Assembly: GCA_022813625.1 (NCBI GenBank)
Contig: JAKLMB010000014.1
Coordinates: 62,001-126,000 of the forward strand
Direction of reading: 5' to 3'
Source of the DNA: Aaosphaeria pasadenensis
Taxonomy: Eukaryota > Ascomycota > Dothideomycetes > Pleosporales
Length of the DNA stretch: 64,000 nt
The notes beneath the pieces are model-generated. The model was not told the origin of the DNA. It searched no databases and worked only from the letters and a program-made list of their open reading frames with translations. Below, in pieces: positions 53,495 to 64,000 of the stretch. A program made the translations under genes and the position numbers. The stretch's first letter is position 1. Each line of letters starts with the position of its first letter.

Positions 53495-55356
53495 GATGAA
53501 CGCAATTTGAAAAGAGAAACAGAACAAATTGAGGAAGAACGGTGGAATAAGCAAAAGGAATTCGAAGGTTGATTAGCCATGTACTCCTTGGTTTCTTCCA
53601 AGCATGGAAAGGGTGGAAGTGACACGAGTGCCACCCGCCGACAGTTTGACTACAGTTTTCTAGACCGTCCTGGAGCGCTGCCCCTACTGTCCGGCGTGAA
53701 ATCCAATAGGCTGCAATTATGCCATTGTAGATGATATGAGAGCTAAGCATGATCGCCGCGTGTAGACGGATCGCATACAGTGATCCGAGGTAGATCGATC
53801 AGGGCTATCCCATCATATTGGGTAGTGTGCCTGAATTATGAATGGCGCAAGATCTGCCGTCTGGAGCACTACAGCATAATGGAACAAGTGATGCATCAAG
53901 CAAATGATGCCCAACTCCCAGGTCCATTTGAACATGGTCTAGGTCTATGTATCGAAGTAGCCAGGAGGCCCTATTCCTTCTTTCAATGCTAGCAGACTAC
54001 ACGGAACTTTTCAGGTTGCGTGGAGAGTTGCAAGCCGTGCCGGCAACATGTCCGGTAATGACTGATAGGTCCTACTCGACATAGTTGACAGGCTCCTCCG
54101 CTCGAAATGGACTGCCAGGTACGCCTTCTTGCAGTCTGGCCAGTCACTGTGAACACTACGGGTGCCAATATTGAAAACTGCAATTTGGTGGTTACTTGTA
54201 GCTGGAAATGGACACGAGTCACGGACCACTGACACAGTGCAATCAAACAGGATGCCGTGGATCTAGATGAGACTAGGTACTGACTAGATCCACCGTCCCC
54301 ACACGGCAGATCAAGTGCATTTCCTAATATCCACAATTACCGCAAGGCCGGATCCCAATTCCAGAGATTGCTATGTTTCAAGAGTATGTTGTGCCTGAAC
54401 AGCATCTCACCACGGCCGGCAGCCCTTTGGGTACTTAGGTAGAGGGAAGGCAACTGGGAGGGGTTAGAGTTCGCCATGGCGCAGAAACATCATTTGTTCA
54501 GGAATCAGGACCTAATGTGCGAATCCTTGCCTTTGATTACTGTCACTACTTCGAAGCAACATAAATACAAGGTCCAATCGCACAAGAAACTAGAACTTTG
54601 ACTGAGTAGTTTGTTGGCCATAGGTACGGAGTAATGACCTAGAGAAATCTCGAGGAGGAGATGTCTAAGCTGTTGAATAGGATGGACGTTGGTACATCGA
54701 GGGATAGCCTTCAGTCCCCGGACATTGATTTGGGTGCATCTTCCCCACTGGCCCGGAGCTCATTGCTAGTTCCACCCTAAGATTGGATGGATGATTGTCT
54801 ATCCAGCGGGTGGCAGAGCGACCGAGGTGAATCTAGTCCAGCAGTCATGGTGGCCCGGAACGCGTGATCATCTGATACAAGGGGCCGGTCACCACTATAT
54901 ATACGCGCAGGACAGAAGATGTAAGGACAACAACAAGGTTGTCCTTGAGAAGAACATAATGCAATATGTACGTGTACACACAGGCTTCTACCGATCAAAG
55001 CAAGGGTATGAAAAGGTGAGGCAGTTTGAGCGAGAGGGCGGCACGGGTGGGAAGCGGATCCCTGGGTGACGGTTGCAGTCATGAGAGTGGGAGAAATGTT
55101 AACGCGTTCCTGTTCCTGGTGGTGATGTCAGCGTCCAGCCATCCCGGTTCCAGCCATTCACGACCGCCCGTCCACACTCCACAGTCCAGCCATTCCCCGC
55201 TCGAGTCCAAGAACTTGAATTCGCAGTAGAGCTCTCATAGCTCTTCCCAACCTCATCATTCTACAACAGCCACTACACCACCTCCACCATCGTCCTCATC
55301 CAGGACAATATCTATCTACCTCTCGCCATCCCCTATGACTGCCCCCCCTGCCTCGC
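53495..55356. other. 1.9 kb divergent intergenic region
   Basis: Between the receptor-like gene (-) and the BTB gene (+). I found no frame with coding bias. CT-rich sequence and tandem CCAGCCATTC units near 55133-55190 precede the BTB gene and fit a promoter or 5' UTR. Confidence 0.4.
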
Positions 55357-56385
55357 ATGGGGGATTGGCAGGACCGCATCGTTTACTATCGTGATTTCGC
55401 TTATACTGCACGCCGACTGCGAATGGCGAACGGTAACATAGGCGATGTGCCTGCTTCATCTTATGCCGTGTATGTATCAGCTTCTTCTGATCTTTCCAAC
55501 TCCTCCAGTGATGGCGCATCCGATCCTCCATCAGATCCATTTGGCCATCCATCTCCAGACACCGTCCAACCCCATGCGCCGCCCGCAGAAGGACCTACAC
55601 ACATTGTCTCGCCTGTCACAAGATGTGTAGCCGTGCGACCGGGCCTGGCGCATCGCCTCTACTCTCATCGTCTTCATGTCAGGGCCAAAGCTAAACTGCA
55701 ACGCGACAGACTTCTCTCCGGTCCTATGATTGATATCTACGTTGGCGAGTCCAAGCGCCATTGGGCTCTGCATCGCAATCTGCTATGCCACCATTCCGAG
55801 ACGCTCGAGGCAGAGCTGCAGAGCAGCGGAAAGAAGCAGAAGGATAAACTCGAACTACCAGATCACGACCCGGCTGGCTTCGAGCTACTCGTAAAATGGC
55901 TGTATCAGGGCAGGCTTGACGACGTGTCCGATCTGATTGACGCAAATCAGAAGTACGAGTATGCAGTGAGTTGCCACAAGCTATACCTGCTATGTGAGCG
56001 GTTCGATATGCCTCAGCTCAAAAATGTCGCTATCGACCAATACCGCAAAGGTCTGAACGAAGCGGAGCTTGTGCCAGACGCCGAAGAGATCAACGAAATC
56101 TACCGCAAAAGTCCCTCGGGCTCCCCATTTCGTACCCTCATGACAAAGATCGCGGCTCGACAAATCATGGATCCTGAGAGCCATAGAGACGTCGGAACTT
56201 ATCGAGATTGTTTCGTTGACAATCCCGAGTTCGCAATCGATCTCGTGAATGCCATCAAGCAAGGCACTGGTGGCATGCTGTTCGTCGATCCTACCGATGC
56301 TGGCAACGAATGCGAGTACCACGATCATGATGCTGGGCCGAATTGCCATATCAAGGGAAAGGGAAAGACCAAGCAAGGTAATTAA
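55357..56385 (+). CDS. BTB/POZ domain protein
   Basis: Single exon of 342 residues. A Ser/Pro-rich N-terminus precedes a BTB fold that starts near DIYVGESKRHWALHRNLLCHHSETLEAEL, with LPDHDPAGFELLVKWLYQGRL and the helices KLYLLCERFDMPQLKNVAIDQYR. This is the arrangement in numerous fungal BTB proteins of unknown function, presumed adaptors for cullin-3 ligases or protein assembly. The C-terminus is His/Asp-rich (ECEYHDHDAGPNCH). Confidence 0.85.
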   Translation: MGDWQDRIVYYRDFAYTARRLRMANGNIGDVPASSYAVYVSASSDLSNSSSDGASDPPSDPFGHPSPDTVQPHAPPAEGPTHIVSPVTRCVAVRPGLAHRLYSHRLHVRAKAKLQRDRLLSGPMIDIYVGESKRHWALHRNLLCHHSETLEAELQSSGKKQKDKLELPDHDPAGFELLVKWLYQGRLDDVSDLIDANQKYEYAVSCHKLYLLCERFDMPQLKNVAIDQYRKGLNEAELVPDAEEINEIYRKSPSGSPFRTLMTKIAARQIMDPESHRDVGTYRDCFVDNPEFAIDLVNAIKQGTGGMLFVDPTDAGNECEYHDHDAGPNCHIKGKGKTKQGN

Positions 56386-56494
56386 GGCCTCTCAGCATAG
56401 TTTTCATTCCCGACCCACGCCACCATCCTCCGTGGTGAAGAGGGGCTCGTCTCCAATAATCGGTTCGTCTTCAAAGTACTCGGGATAACACCAA

Positions 56495-57518
56495 TTGACA
56501 TATAGCTCTCAAGGCCAAAGCCCCCCTTCACGACCCCAACTCCACCAAATCGGAACTATCCACAAATTCCGTCCCACGAGCCTTCCCTCACCGCCCTCCT
56601 CGCCTCATTCCGAATCCCCAGCCTCCAGCGAGGAGGCAAGCTCGCCTACAGGACGGGACCAGCGTGGGTCCTCTCCGCCGTCGCCTGACCAGTCCGGCAT
56701 CCTCTACAGTCGGGACGACGACGGAACACGCGATGGCGAAGCCACTCAGCCCAACCGATCAGAAGGATCAGCCCTTGAAAGCACCACTCCCCGAGGAACG
56801 CCTACCAGACCCAGCGCAGGAGGAGTCACACCCAGTCCACGACGACCACCTCCCAAACTCCGAAAGAAACTCTCTCCAACCCCCGAATAATACAAAAGAT
56901 GAGCGTAATGCACCTTTCGAGGCAAATCAAGACACTACATCGACCATAACGGATGACTCTTCGAATAGGCGAGGCATTTGGGATTGGGCTAGGGCTGGGA
57001 CAGGGAGACTGAACTTAATTGGCTACATCCCACATCCTGAATGGAAGGGACATCCAGTTATGGTGACATCCAAGACTGCGACGGATGCAGTTAACGGGGT
57101 TCTACAAAGAAAATCGAGTAACAGCCCCCATGACGATTTCAGTGTTCCGACAACGACATCGACGGGCACGAATGGTGGGGAATCGAATGACGAAACACTT
57201 ATCGCGAAAATGGAAGGACTGGGAATTTCGAGTGCATCCGTCGACGAAGCATTATTCTCCCAGACGAAAGACTCTTCAGATGACTTAGTTGCTGCGGCTT
57301 CCTCCATTAATGGAACTCCTTCTCCAAAAACATCTAAATCGGATGCCTCGACGATACGGGGAGATTTTGGCAGTCCGCCGGGAACCCCTTCGCCACCATC
57401 TCGCAAACAGGCACAGAATGGAGGTGCGGATGCTGCATCGAGCCCCCATCAAATTCCTAAGTACAAGATTGCGCTCGCAAGTAATCTTCTTTCCTCACCT
57501 AGGAAAGCAGTTTCATGA
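56495..57518 (+). CDS. Pro/Ser-rich disordered protein, reading frame switches near 56890
   Basis: Two overlapping plus-strand frames share the locus. One runs from ATG 56495 to stop 56890 (SLPSPPSSPHSESPASSEEA, PRRPPPKLRKKLSPTPE), with strong C-ending codon bias. The other is open from ATG 56664 to stop 57518 and carries the conserved-looking RRGIWDWARAGTGRLNLIGY and HPEWKGHPVMVTSK. The first frame looks coding up to its stop and the second after it, but I find no GT-AG intron that joins them. A frameshift, assembly error or unusual intron is likely. The product is mostly disordered; family unknown. Confidence 0.5.
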
Positions 57519-57876
57519 TACCCTCTCAATATCTTTTATAATATTTACTTGGCGGACTCGGTTCATGTCCTGTTTTACTATGGCAGCTATATATAATTGT
57601 AATCAATGCGGTGTACATGTGGCAATATATATAATTTTTGGACAACTGCAAATAGTACTCCGTCTAATACATTCTTACGTACATATAAACTCTTCCAAAT
57701 TAAGTTTCAACGTGTTACATATTCAATTTCCATTGACAGCACCTTGTGGTCGCAGTGCCAAGCCCAGCCCCCATTGGTCGTCGCAACCGCGTCTCAAGTT
57801 GTCCCTTCGAACAGCTTAACAACCGACGTCAACACCACTCCTTCACAACACTCGACAAGAGTGCCCAATAGCTACC
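57519..57876. other. Intergenic upstream of SEC5
   Basis: AT-rich 3' region, then CT-rich sequence before the SEC5 start; no gene seen. Confidence 0.4.
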
Positions 57877-60800
57877 ATGGAGTCCATGGAGACCAAGCTC
57901 CTCAATAAATACAATATTCCTACTCTTTTCCCTGCACAATGGCCAGAAGAGAAAGATAGGAGCTCCGACGAGGAGGAAGACGAAGCCCCACGCACCGCCA
58001 CCGTTCAACCCCTCCGCCGTTCAAACACCAAATCGCGATATTCCGTACTGGAAAATACTCGAACGTATTCAAGGCAGCTTCCGGGTGCTGAAAAGAACCA
58101 AGATGGCGTGGAGAATCTCGTACAGAAAGACGAGGCCGATCCCTTGGGCACCTATCCCAGCGTTGTCCACGTTCTACGACAGAGGGGATTGCCTGTCGAG
58201 GAGGACATCAAGCTACGGAATCGGTTCCTCCTCAGTTCTACGTCCTTCTCTCCGTCGCTTTTCTTGTCACAGGTCCACAGCTCTGCATCTACGGATTCCT
58301 TGCTCGCCGGACTCGACTTCCTCTCTCGCTCGATCGAACAAAAGTCCGCTTCTCTTAAGGTCCTCGTGGAGTCGAACTTCGAGCGCTTCGTGAGCGCAAA
58401 GTCTACAATTGATAGGGTATACAATGAGATGAGGGATACGGGTCGTGAGCCTGAAAACCCTGGGCTTCGACGCCCAAGCCATGGTCGTGGAGCTAGTCGC
58501 GCGAGCTTCTCCTCTCGTAAACCGAGTGGTCCTCTCAGCCCGAGCGCGATAATAGGAACAAATCTGGGCGATATACCGAGCGAGAAGAAAAAGAAGAACG
58601 CATTGACTAAGGAGTGCGAGTACGGCGTGCATGGTATCAAGGTCCCATTGACCGAGGTTGCTGTCAAGGCGGAAGAGGTTTGGGGCCCCGCGTTGAATGG
58701 ACGAGAAAAGGAGGAGACACTCAAATCTATCCTGGGATCGGTCGAGAAGAACCGTAGCCTCTTCGAAGTCGGATCCACCATCCAGGATGCGATTCGTCGC
58801 AAAGATCATGATACAATTATTGAGGAGTACACAAGGGCAAGAAAGTTTGCGGAGGATGCACGTTACGATGTGGAGCAGGCGACGTACAACAAGACCCCTC
58901 TTTCAGATGTCCAAGTTCATCAGATCATCGTCACCGCACGTATGTGGAATGATGTCGAGACACAGATTGAGTCATTCAAGCGGGATTGTTGGAAGCGTCT
59001 TGCGTCGACTCATTTTACCAAAGAGCAGGCTGGAAGCGAACAAGCCAAGTCGGAGCAATACATGGAGATGATCTCAATCATGCTTGAATTGGGTGTGGAA
59101 GACAATCCCATCTGGATATGGCTCCTGTCACGATACGACTACTTAAAGTCGCGCATAATAGCGACGTGTGAGAGATCAAAAGTGGAGCTTGAGATCCTTC
59201 GTCGTCATCTCTCGAACACGAGTAAACCTGGGTTGCGGACGCTGTCAAAGCATTTCCGTGCCATTCCGGTCGATTCGAATGCTGCTGTAGAGCCAGCGAA
59301 ATTAGACTCCGCGAAAGTTATCGAATTCTGGGAGCAAGCCAACTCTTCCATGACGAATCTGCTCTCCTCAAATGGTGGCCTCCTAGGAGAAGTTGTGGAG
59401 TATTGGGACATTGCACAGTCTTTCATCAGTGGTCGTGCTCAGCGCACAATGCCCATGGGTTTCAACAATCAGTCCTCGGTGCATCACAAATTATCTTCTT
59501 CCAACGTCATCGAGCTAGAGAAGGGTACCACTGAACTCTCCAATCTCATACGCGAGCATATATTCTCCGTCTTTGCGGACCCGCCTATTGAAGATATCTC
59601 GTTGCTCTTCTCTCCAGCTCCAACCGATCCTGAACCGGCCACACCTCGTACCCCTCTGAGTGCAGCACTTAGTCCTACCTCTTCTACTCGGTTTCGCTTC
59701 GATCCCGCAAATATTCCACCCCCGTCACCGAGCCGCGGTGAGACTTGGGAGAAATACGCTTTCTGGCCTCCAAATTCGAACGCACTTTCAGGGTCCCATT
59801 ACCTTGCTAAGACACTTCTTCTCATTGGCACAGCTGCTAACGAAATGGCTTCTCTTCGACTACCCGAAACTAATAACTCTGCTGGCCTGGGAGATGCATT
59901 GCGCGCCCTGGTCGGTGCTGTTCGTGAGCGCTGCGTGCAAGCAGTGTGCGTGGCTTGGAACACTGACGCCGAGAGTCTCAAAGTACTGGAAGATTGGACC
60001 CGGGACCCAGATCGAAAAGACATCACAAACATGCCATCTCGGTTCCTTGCAGTACAGAGCTTTCTCTTGACCAATTTGCAGAAAATCATGTACGTCAGCG
60101 GCAGTGAGGGTGGTAGCAAAACATCTGTCGACGTTGTTGTGCCCCCGAGTAACAAGTTGCTGCAAATGGTGAGGAGTCAATTCGTCACAAGTCTGTATCG
60201 TACTTTGAGTGGGATGGTAGAATGCGCAGAGAAGGGACGCCGAGCGCTGGGTAAAGAGTTCGAAATCAAGGGCGATGATTTAACAATCGATGAGAGCCAA
60301 ATTGGTGAAGATGTGGATGGCTGGGGCAAGGTTGATGCCGACAAGCAGGTGCGTATAATTAGCTCTCCACGGTCTATGATGATACATCTACTAACAATTC
60401 GCAGCCAATCCGCCTGCTTTTGACGCTGTCAAACATGACAACTCTCGCAAATACCACAGCACCTCAACTCCTCAATCACTTCGAGACTCTGTTCTCTGTC
60501 GCCCTTACGGATGAGAGCAATCGTATCAGGGATGTTCTTTCCCAGCTTGACCTACAGCTCTTCAAATCCTATACCAAGCCGCACATTGCCGCGATCAACA
60601 ACACTATCCAGACTGGTATCTTCGCACCAAACTGGGCAGCACCACCGGCACGACAAACAAGCTCGGTCGCTGACCGGGATCCATCTCCATACGTCTTCAG
60701 TGCACTGCTCTCTCTAGTCATTGTGCACACGGAGGTGTCCACCACCTCTCCTCCTCTCGTTCCCCGCATCCTCCGCTCTCTCTTCGAATCATCGACAGAA

Positions 60801-61100
60801 ACTCTCATTGCCACGTTTTCATCCCTCCCTCACTGTAACCTGGACATGTTGATGCAAGCCACACTCGACGTCGAGTTCATGGCTCAGACGCTCTCCGCAT
60901 ACACAACGGAGAAGGCATCGCAAGTCCAGACAGACATCTACCAAGTTCTTGACCAAAAGACGGATAACGCTGCACGTGTGAGGCTGCAAGAAGAACTAGG
61001 CAATCTGAGAGGGGTGTTGAAGAGGTTGAGGGAGGGCACTAGGACAGAGTTCTTGTGCTTTAGAAGGAGTAAAAGGGGCAATGAGGCAGGTCAGAGGTAA
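57877..61100 (+). CDS. SEC5: Exocyst complex component Sec5
   Basis: Two exons (57877-60348 and 60405-61100; donor GTGCGT, acceptor TCGCAG) give 1,055 residues. The N-terminus METKLLNKYNIPTLFPAQWP and the segment DPLGTYPSVVHVLRQRGLPVEEDIKLRNRFLLSSTSF are signatures of fungal Sec5. The coiled-coil-forming SLLAGLDFLSRSIEQKSASLKVLVESNF follows. The long helical CATCHR-type rods continue to the C-terminus. Sec5 is a core subunit of the octameric exocyst that tethers secretory vesicles at growing hyphal tips. The protein is complete and of expected length. Confidence 0.92.
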
Positions 61101-61672
61101 TGGCAAAGATTAGAACAGAACGACGGTTTTAGTTGAGTTGATAGTGTTGTGGTGTTGTTAGTCTTTGAGCGAGTGCGAATCTGAATGTGAATACTTTTAT
61201 CTACCACAAACTTCTATTGACTCGGTATCGAGGCTTGCTGCATTGACGTGATTTCACATTACCTACCTAGATGTCGAGGAAAGGAAAGCAGCAGTCGTCC
61301 CTGGGCCATCCACGATTCAAGTCAATAACTGAAGGACATGACTCGCTTACCCCAACACGATATGATTGCGATGGAAACCCACAATGCGGCCCGCTCGCTC
61401 GCTAGGAAGGCCTTGCAGAACCCGCATCCCGCCTCATAAGAACCTGCATGATGCTATCCGCATTGGTATTGAGCATCCGAGGGGGATCTTGCGTATACTC
61501 GCCTCGTACAAAAAAAAACGCATGCATCGCTTTGATTCGAATAAAAAGGCCCGTCTAGATTTAACACACCGTCCACCCAGGACAATAACTTGAGGAATCC
61601 CTATTCTCTCGATCTTCATCCATCCATAACTTCAATAACCTCCCTGTAAATAAGTGCCCAGCCAATACAACA
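61101..61672. other. Intergenic between SEC5 and the acetyltransferase
   Basis: About 570 bp; A-run at 61509-61517. No supported gene. Confidence 0.4.
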
Positions 61673-62576
61673 ATGCACAACGCAACGATTCGACCGGCGC
61701 GAGTGTCCGACCACTACGCCATCGCCTCGATATGCAGCGCCGCGTTCTTCGAGGAGGACCTCTTCGGCCGTATTATTCACCCCAAGCGCCACGAATACCC
61801 GGATGACGTTGCACTGTTCTGGTTGCAGTTCATCCGCGAGCAATGGTTCGATTGGCGGAACAAGTTGTACGTTGCTGTGAGCACCGGAGATGAGAAGTCT
61901 GCTGCGGAGGAGATTGTTGGAGTTGCGGTTTGGCAGAGACAAGGGAAGGTTGGGGATGGTATGAAGTTGAGAGCTTGGGATCCACGTATGTTTTATTTCA
62001 ATGTTCATCAGTCGTCTTGGGTTTATGTTCATCAAAGCATATCACCTACTCTGCCCTCTTCCTAGCATTACCCAAGTGCCAACCCTCGATATTCCATTAT
62101 ATCTATCCAGAGAAGACCTCACATAAGTAACAACATCCCCCAAACCCACAGGAAACATAATCCACCCCCTCCTCACCCTCCACCACACCCTCCTCCAACC
62201 CAGCCTCTGGCCCAACCGCGCCCTCGACCCCACAAAAACGACCCTCCTCCCCTCCGCCGAACCCTTCGTCGCGCACCACTGGTCCGGCGCCCGCTCAGAG
62301 AACTGGTACCTCTCCCTCCTCGCGACGTCGCCCGCCGCGCAGGGCCGCGGCATCGGGAAGCGGCTCGTGAAGCTGGGGCTGGACCTCGCGAGGGAGGAGG
62401 GCGTGCATGCGAGTGTGATGAGCAGTGAGGGGAACGATGTGTTTTATCTGAAGAGCGGGTTTGATGAGGTGGTTGGGTGGGCGAATGAGGGGGAGGAGAA
62501 TCCGTTGAGGAGGGAGGGCGTGAAGGGGGGTGCGATTTTGTTTATGTTTCCTGAGGGTCAGGGTGGGAGGGAGTAG
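61673..62576 (+). CDS. GNAT-family N-acetyltransferase
   Basis: Two exons (61673-61985, 62152-62576) separated by a 166-nt intron give 245 residues. IRPARVSDHYAIASICSAAFFE begins the fold. After the splice comes WYLSLLATSPAAQGRGIGKRLV, containing the acetyl-CoA pyrophosphate-binding motif Q-x-x-G-x-G (motif A), then a C-terminal KSGFDEVVGW strand. Substrate unknown; similar proteins are common in filamentous fungi. Confidence 0.85.
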
Positions 62577-63315
62577 GTTATAGGAGTGATGAATTGATGA
62601 GATGCTGATGAATGTTTATGTGTTCTGGTTTTGCCTTCTCTCTCTACGTACTGGACGTGCTAGGTTATTGCTGTGGTTGTAAATGATCAGCAAACCTCGA
62701 GAATGTTCCTAGAGTAGATCTCACGAAGATCGATCAACAAGAATCGAGGATCATGATCGACGATGAGCAGAAAAGGTTCTTGACCTGGAATATGGGAAGA
62801 AAGATGTAACCCAGAGTAGTAGAGATCAGTGTTGAACCCATATTCTCGGAATTCGCATACCACTTCAAATTGCATTCACCGCTTTCCACCACAATCATAT
62901 GCCGGGCGCCACCCCCACGGGATTCCTTACGCCCAAACGTTTCCACCATGCATGGTTCCAACCCGCCAGCTAACATTTCACACGGCTCGGCTAGAATAGA
63001 ATCGAAAAAGAAAAAGTGCAGAATCTTGGGTTTCGCAACGATCAAGGAAGTTGAACAATTCCAGTTTCTATGCCATATGTCTTTTTTCCTGCTTCCTTTT
63101 CCGTGCTAAAGCTCGACTTGGCGCGGGTGCAAGCTACATATTGAACGGCCTGCAGTTTCTCTAATGGCGTTCGATACCTCATCATCCCATGCATGGAGGC
63201 CTGCTCACTATCAAACAAGTCCCCCGTAGTCGGCCTCGGCCCCTCGAAATATATCCCCAATCCAGCCTCACCCACAACATCCCGCTCCAAAACCCCACAC
63301 CCACACCCCACTGGC
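62577..63315. other. Convergent intergenic region
   Basis: About 740 bp between the acetyltransferase and the small minus-strand gene. Open frames in both strands lack coding bias. Confidence 0.4.
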
Positions 63316-63915
63316 TCAACCAGTCCAATTATCGATGTGAAAGATCATCGTCGGATTTGCGCCTTCGTCCGGTGCGAAGACGTCGATCCTGGTAGCGTAC
63401 TTGTTTCCCAGCTGTGCTTTGTGTTGGACGAGGAGGTAGCCAAGGCCGATGCCGTTGGGGGATCCTAGGAGTGCCTGCGCGGTTGGGAATCCCAAGTATC
63501 AGTGTGCTGGTTCCTGGAAAGTTGGGAGGGGGGTTTACGATCGTCGGGTCTGGGTCGTGTTTGTGTGTGCATGCTGTTGATCTATTTCCATAGACGGGTT
63601 ATGTGGAAGGGAGACGAGAGTGAAATAGCATAGGGTGGCAGAAGGATAGATTCTTGGGAGTTGGCATACTCTACCTTGCTCCGACATCGAAGAGAAGCTC
63701 ACGCCAGGCCACTTCTTCAACGGGGAAGCGTTCACCGACTCAATAGCCCGCTGAATGATAGGTCCCGTGTCGACGTTTGTGACGGCGTTGCTGACGAGGT
63801 AGCGAACGTTTCCGACATTGCCTTTGGTGTGGAGGGCCCATTGGCCCCACAGGACGTCGGAAGAGCGCTTGAGATCCGGAATGGTGGTGATTGGGGGTTG
63901 GGCTTTTGCGGCCAT
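63316..63915 (-). CDS. 129-residue protein, unrecognised
   Basis: Two exons (63675-63915 and 63316-63464) with a 210-nt intron (donor GTAGAG, acceptor CTCCTAG) join in phase as EQG-SPNGIGLGYLLVQHKAQLG. The protein contains SSDVLWGQWALHTKGNVGNVRYL and RIDVFAPDEGANPTMIFHID. The composition is globular and the codon usage good. I do not recognise a family; a nearer GCGCAG acceptor gives the wrong phase. The intron is longer than most in this window. Confidence 0.65.
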
Positions 63916-64000
63916 CTGCTGAGGACTGTACCGGCGGAGGAAGATGAGTACTGAAAGGATGCTTGATTAGTGCGGAGTTTTGAAGAGCTTGGTTAAATTC

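Noticed and set aside
53274..53750. Minus-strand frame of 158 codons overlapping the receptor 5' end
   Set aside because: Out of frame with the receptor exon and Cys/His-rich without a recognisable pattern.
58152..58809. Minus-strand frames of about 180-216 codons
   Set aside because: Antisense shadows of SEC5.
1..64000. CRISPR arrays, bacterial insertion sequences, rRNA
   Set aside because: No spaced identical repeats, transposase frames or rRNA-like sequence were seen; introns and gene families show this is fungal nuclear DNA.

Overview
This is nuclear DNA of a filamentous ascomycete (Pezizomycotina). The genes carry short introns of about 45-120 nt with GTRNGT-type donors, CTRAY branch sites and YAG acceptors. 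Typical fungal families are present: Spo71, Sec5, Ctf18, DUF3176, PTH11/rhodopsin-like receptors, Zn2Cys6, and an NLR-type N-terminal domain. One initiator tRNA-Met was found. I cannot place the class from the sequence. Gene models were built by hand from splice sites and reading-frame phase, so exon ends are predictions.

Layout. 0-5 kb: the 3' end of an unrecognised gene, then a four-exon Spo71-type PH-domain protein (-). 5-13 kb: a 2 kb promoter-like spacer with simple repeats, a 989-aa fungal membrane protein in four exons (+), and a DUF3176 membrane protein (-). 13-25 kb: a Zn2Cys6 regulator with a suspicious C-terminus (+), a five-exon thiamine-diphosphate enzyme (-), a SET protein with a signal-like N-terminus (+), a sulfotransferase-like membrane-anchored protein (+), the clamp-loader subunit Ctf18 (-), and a small Cys-rich ORF (-). 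26 kb: initiator tRNA-Met next to AT-rich DNA, then a seven-helix receptor-like protein (-).

28.9-41.2 kb is the unusual part. It holds eleven small, unrelated-looking genes, nine of them consecutive on the minus strand. Each encodes a protein with essentially one membrane-spanning region (one may have two): a short or Ser/Thr-rich outside part, the membrane segment, and a basic tail. Several begin with a similar M-x-P-type N-terminus, seven have a TATA box close upstream, and two tails carry a perfect RVxF-type phosphatase-1 docking motif. One gene has a decayed duplicate beside it with RIP-like transitions. This is the best candidate for an undescribed system.

41-49 kb: gene-poor DNA with a gene fragment, a nuclear-looking protein with a SUMO-interacting motif (-), and a truncated NLR-type protein (+). 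49-64 kb: a Dcr2-like metallophosphoesterase (+), a deaminase (-), a ten-exon rhodopsin-like receptor (-), a BTB protein (+), a proline/serine-rich protein with a frame switch (+), exocyst Sec5 (+), a GNAT acetyltransferase (+) and a small unrecognised protein (-).

Most of these genes do not form an evident pathway. Housekeeping genes (Spo71, Ctf18, Sec5, tRNA) are interspersed with fungal-specific membrane and signalling proteins.
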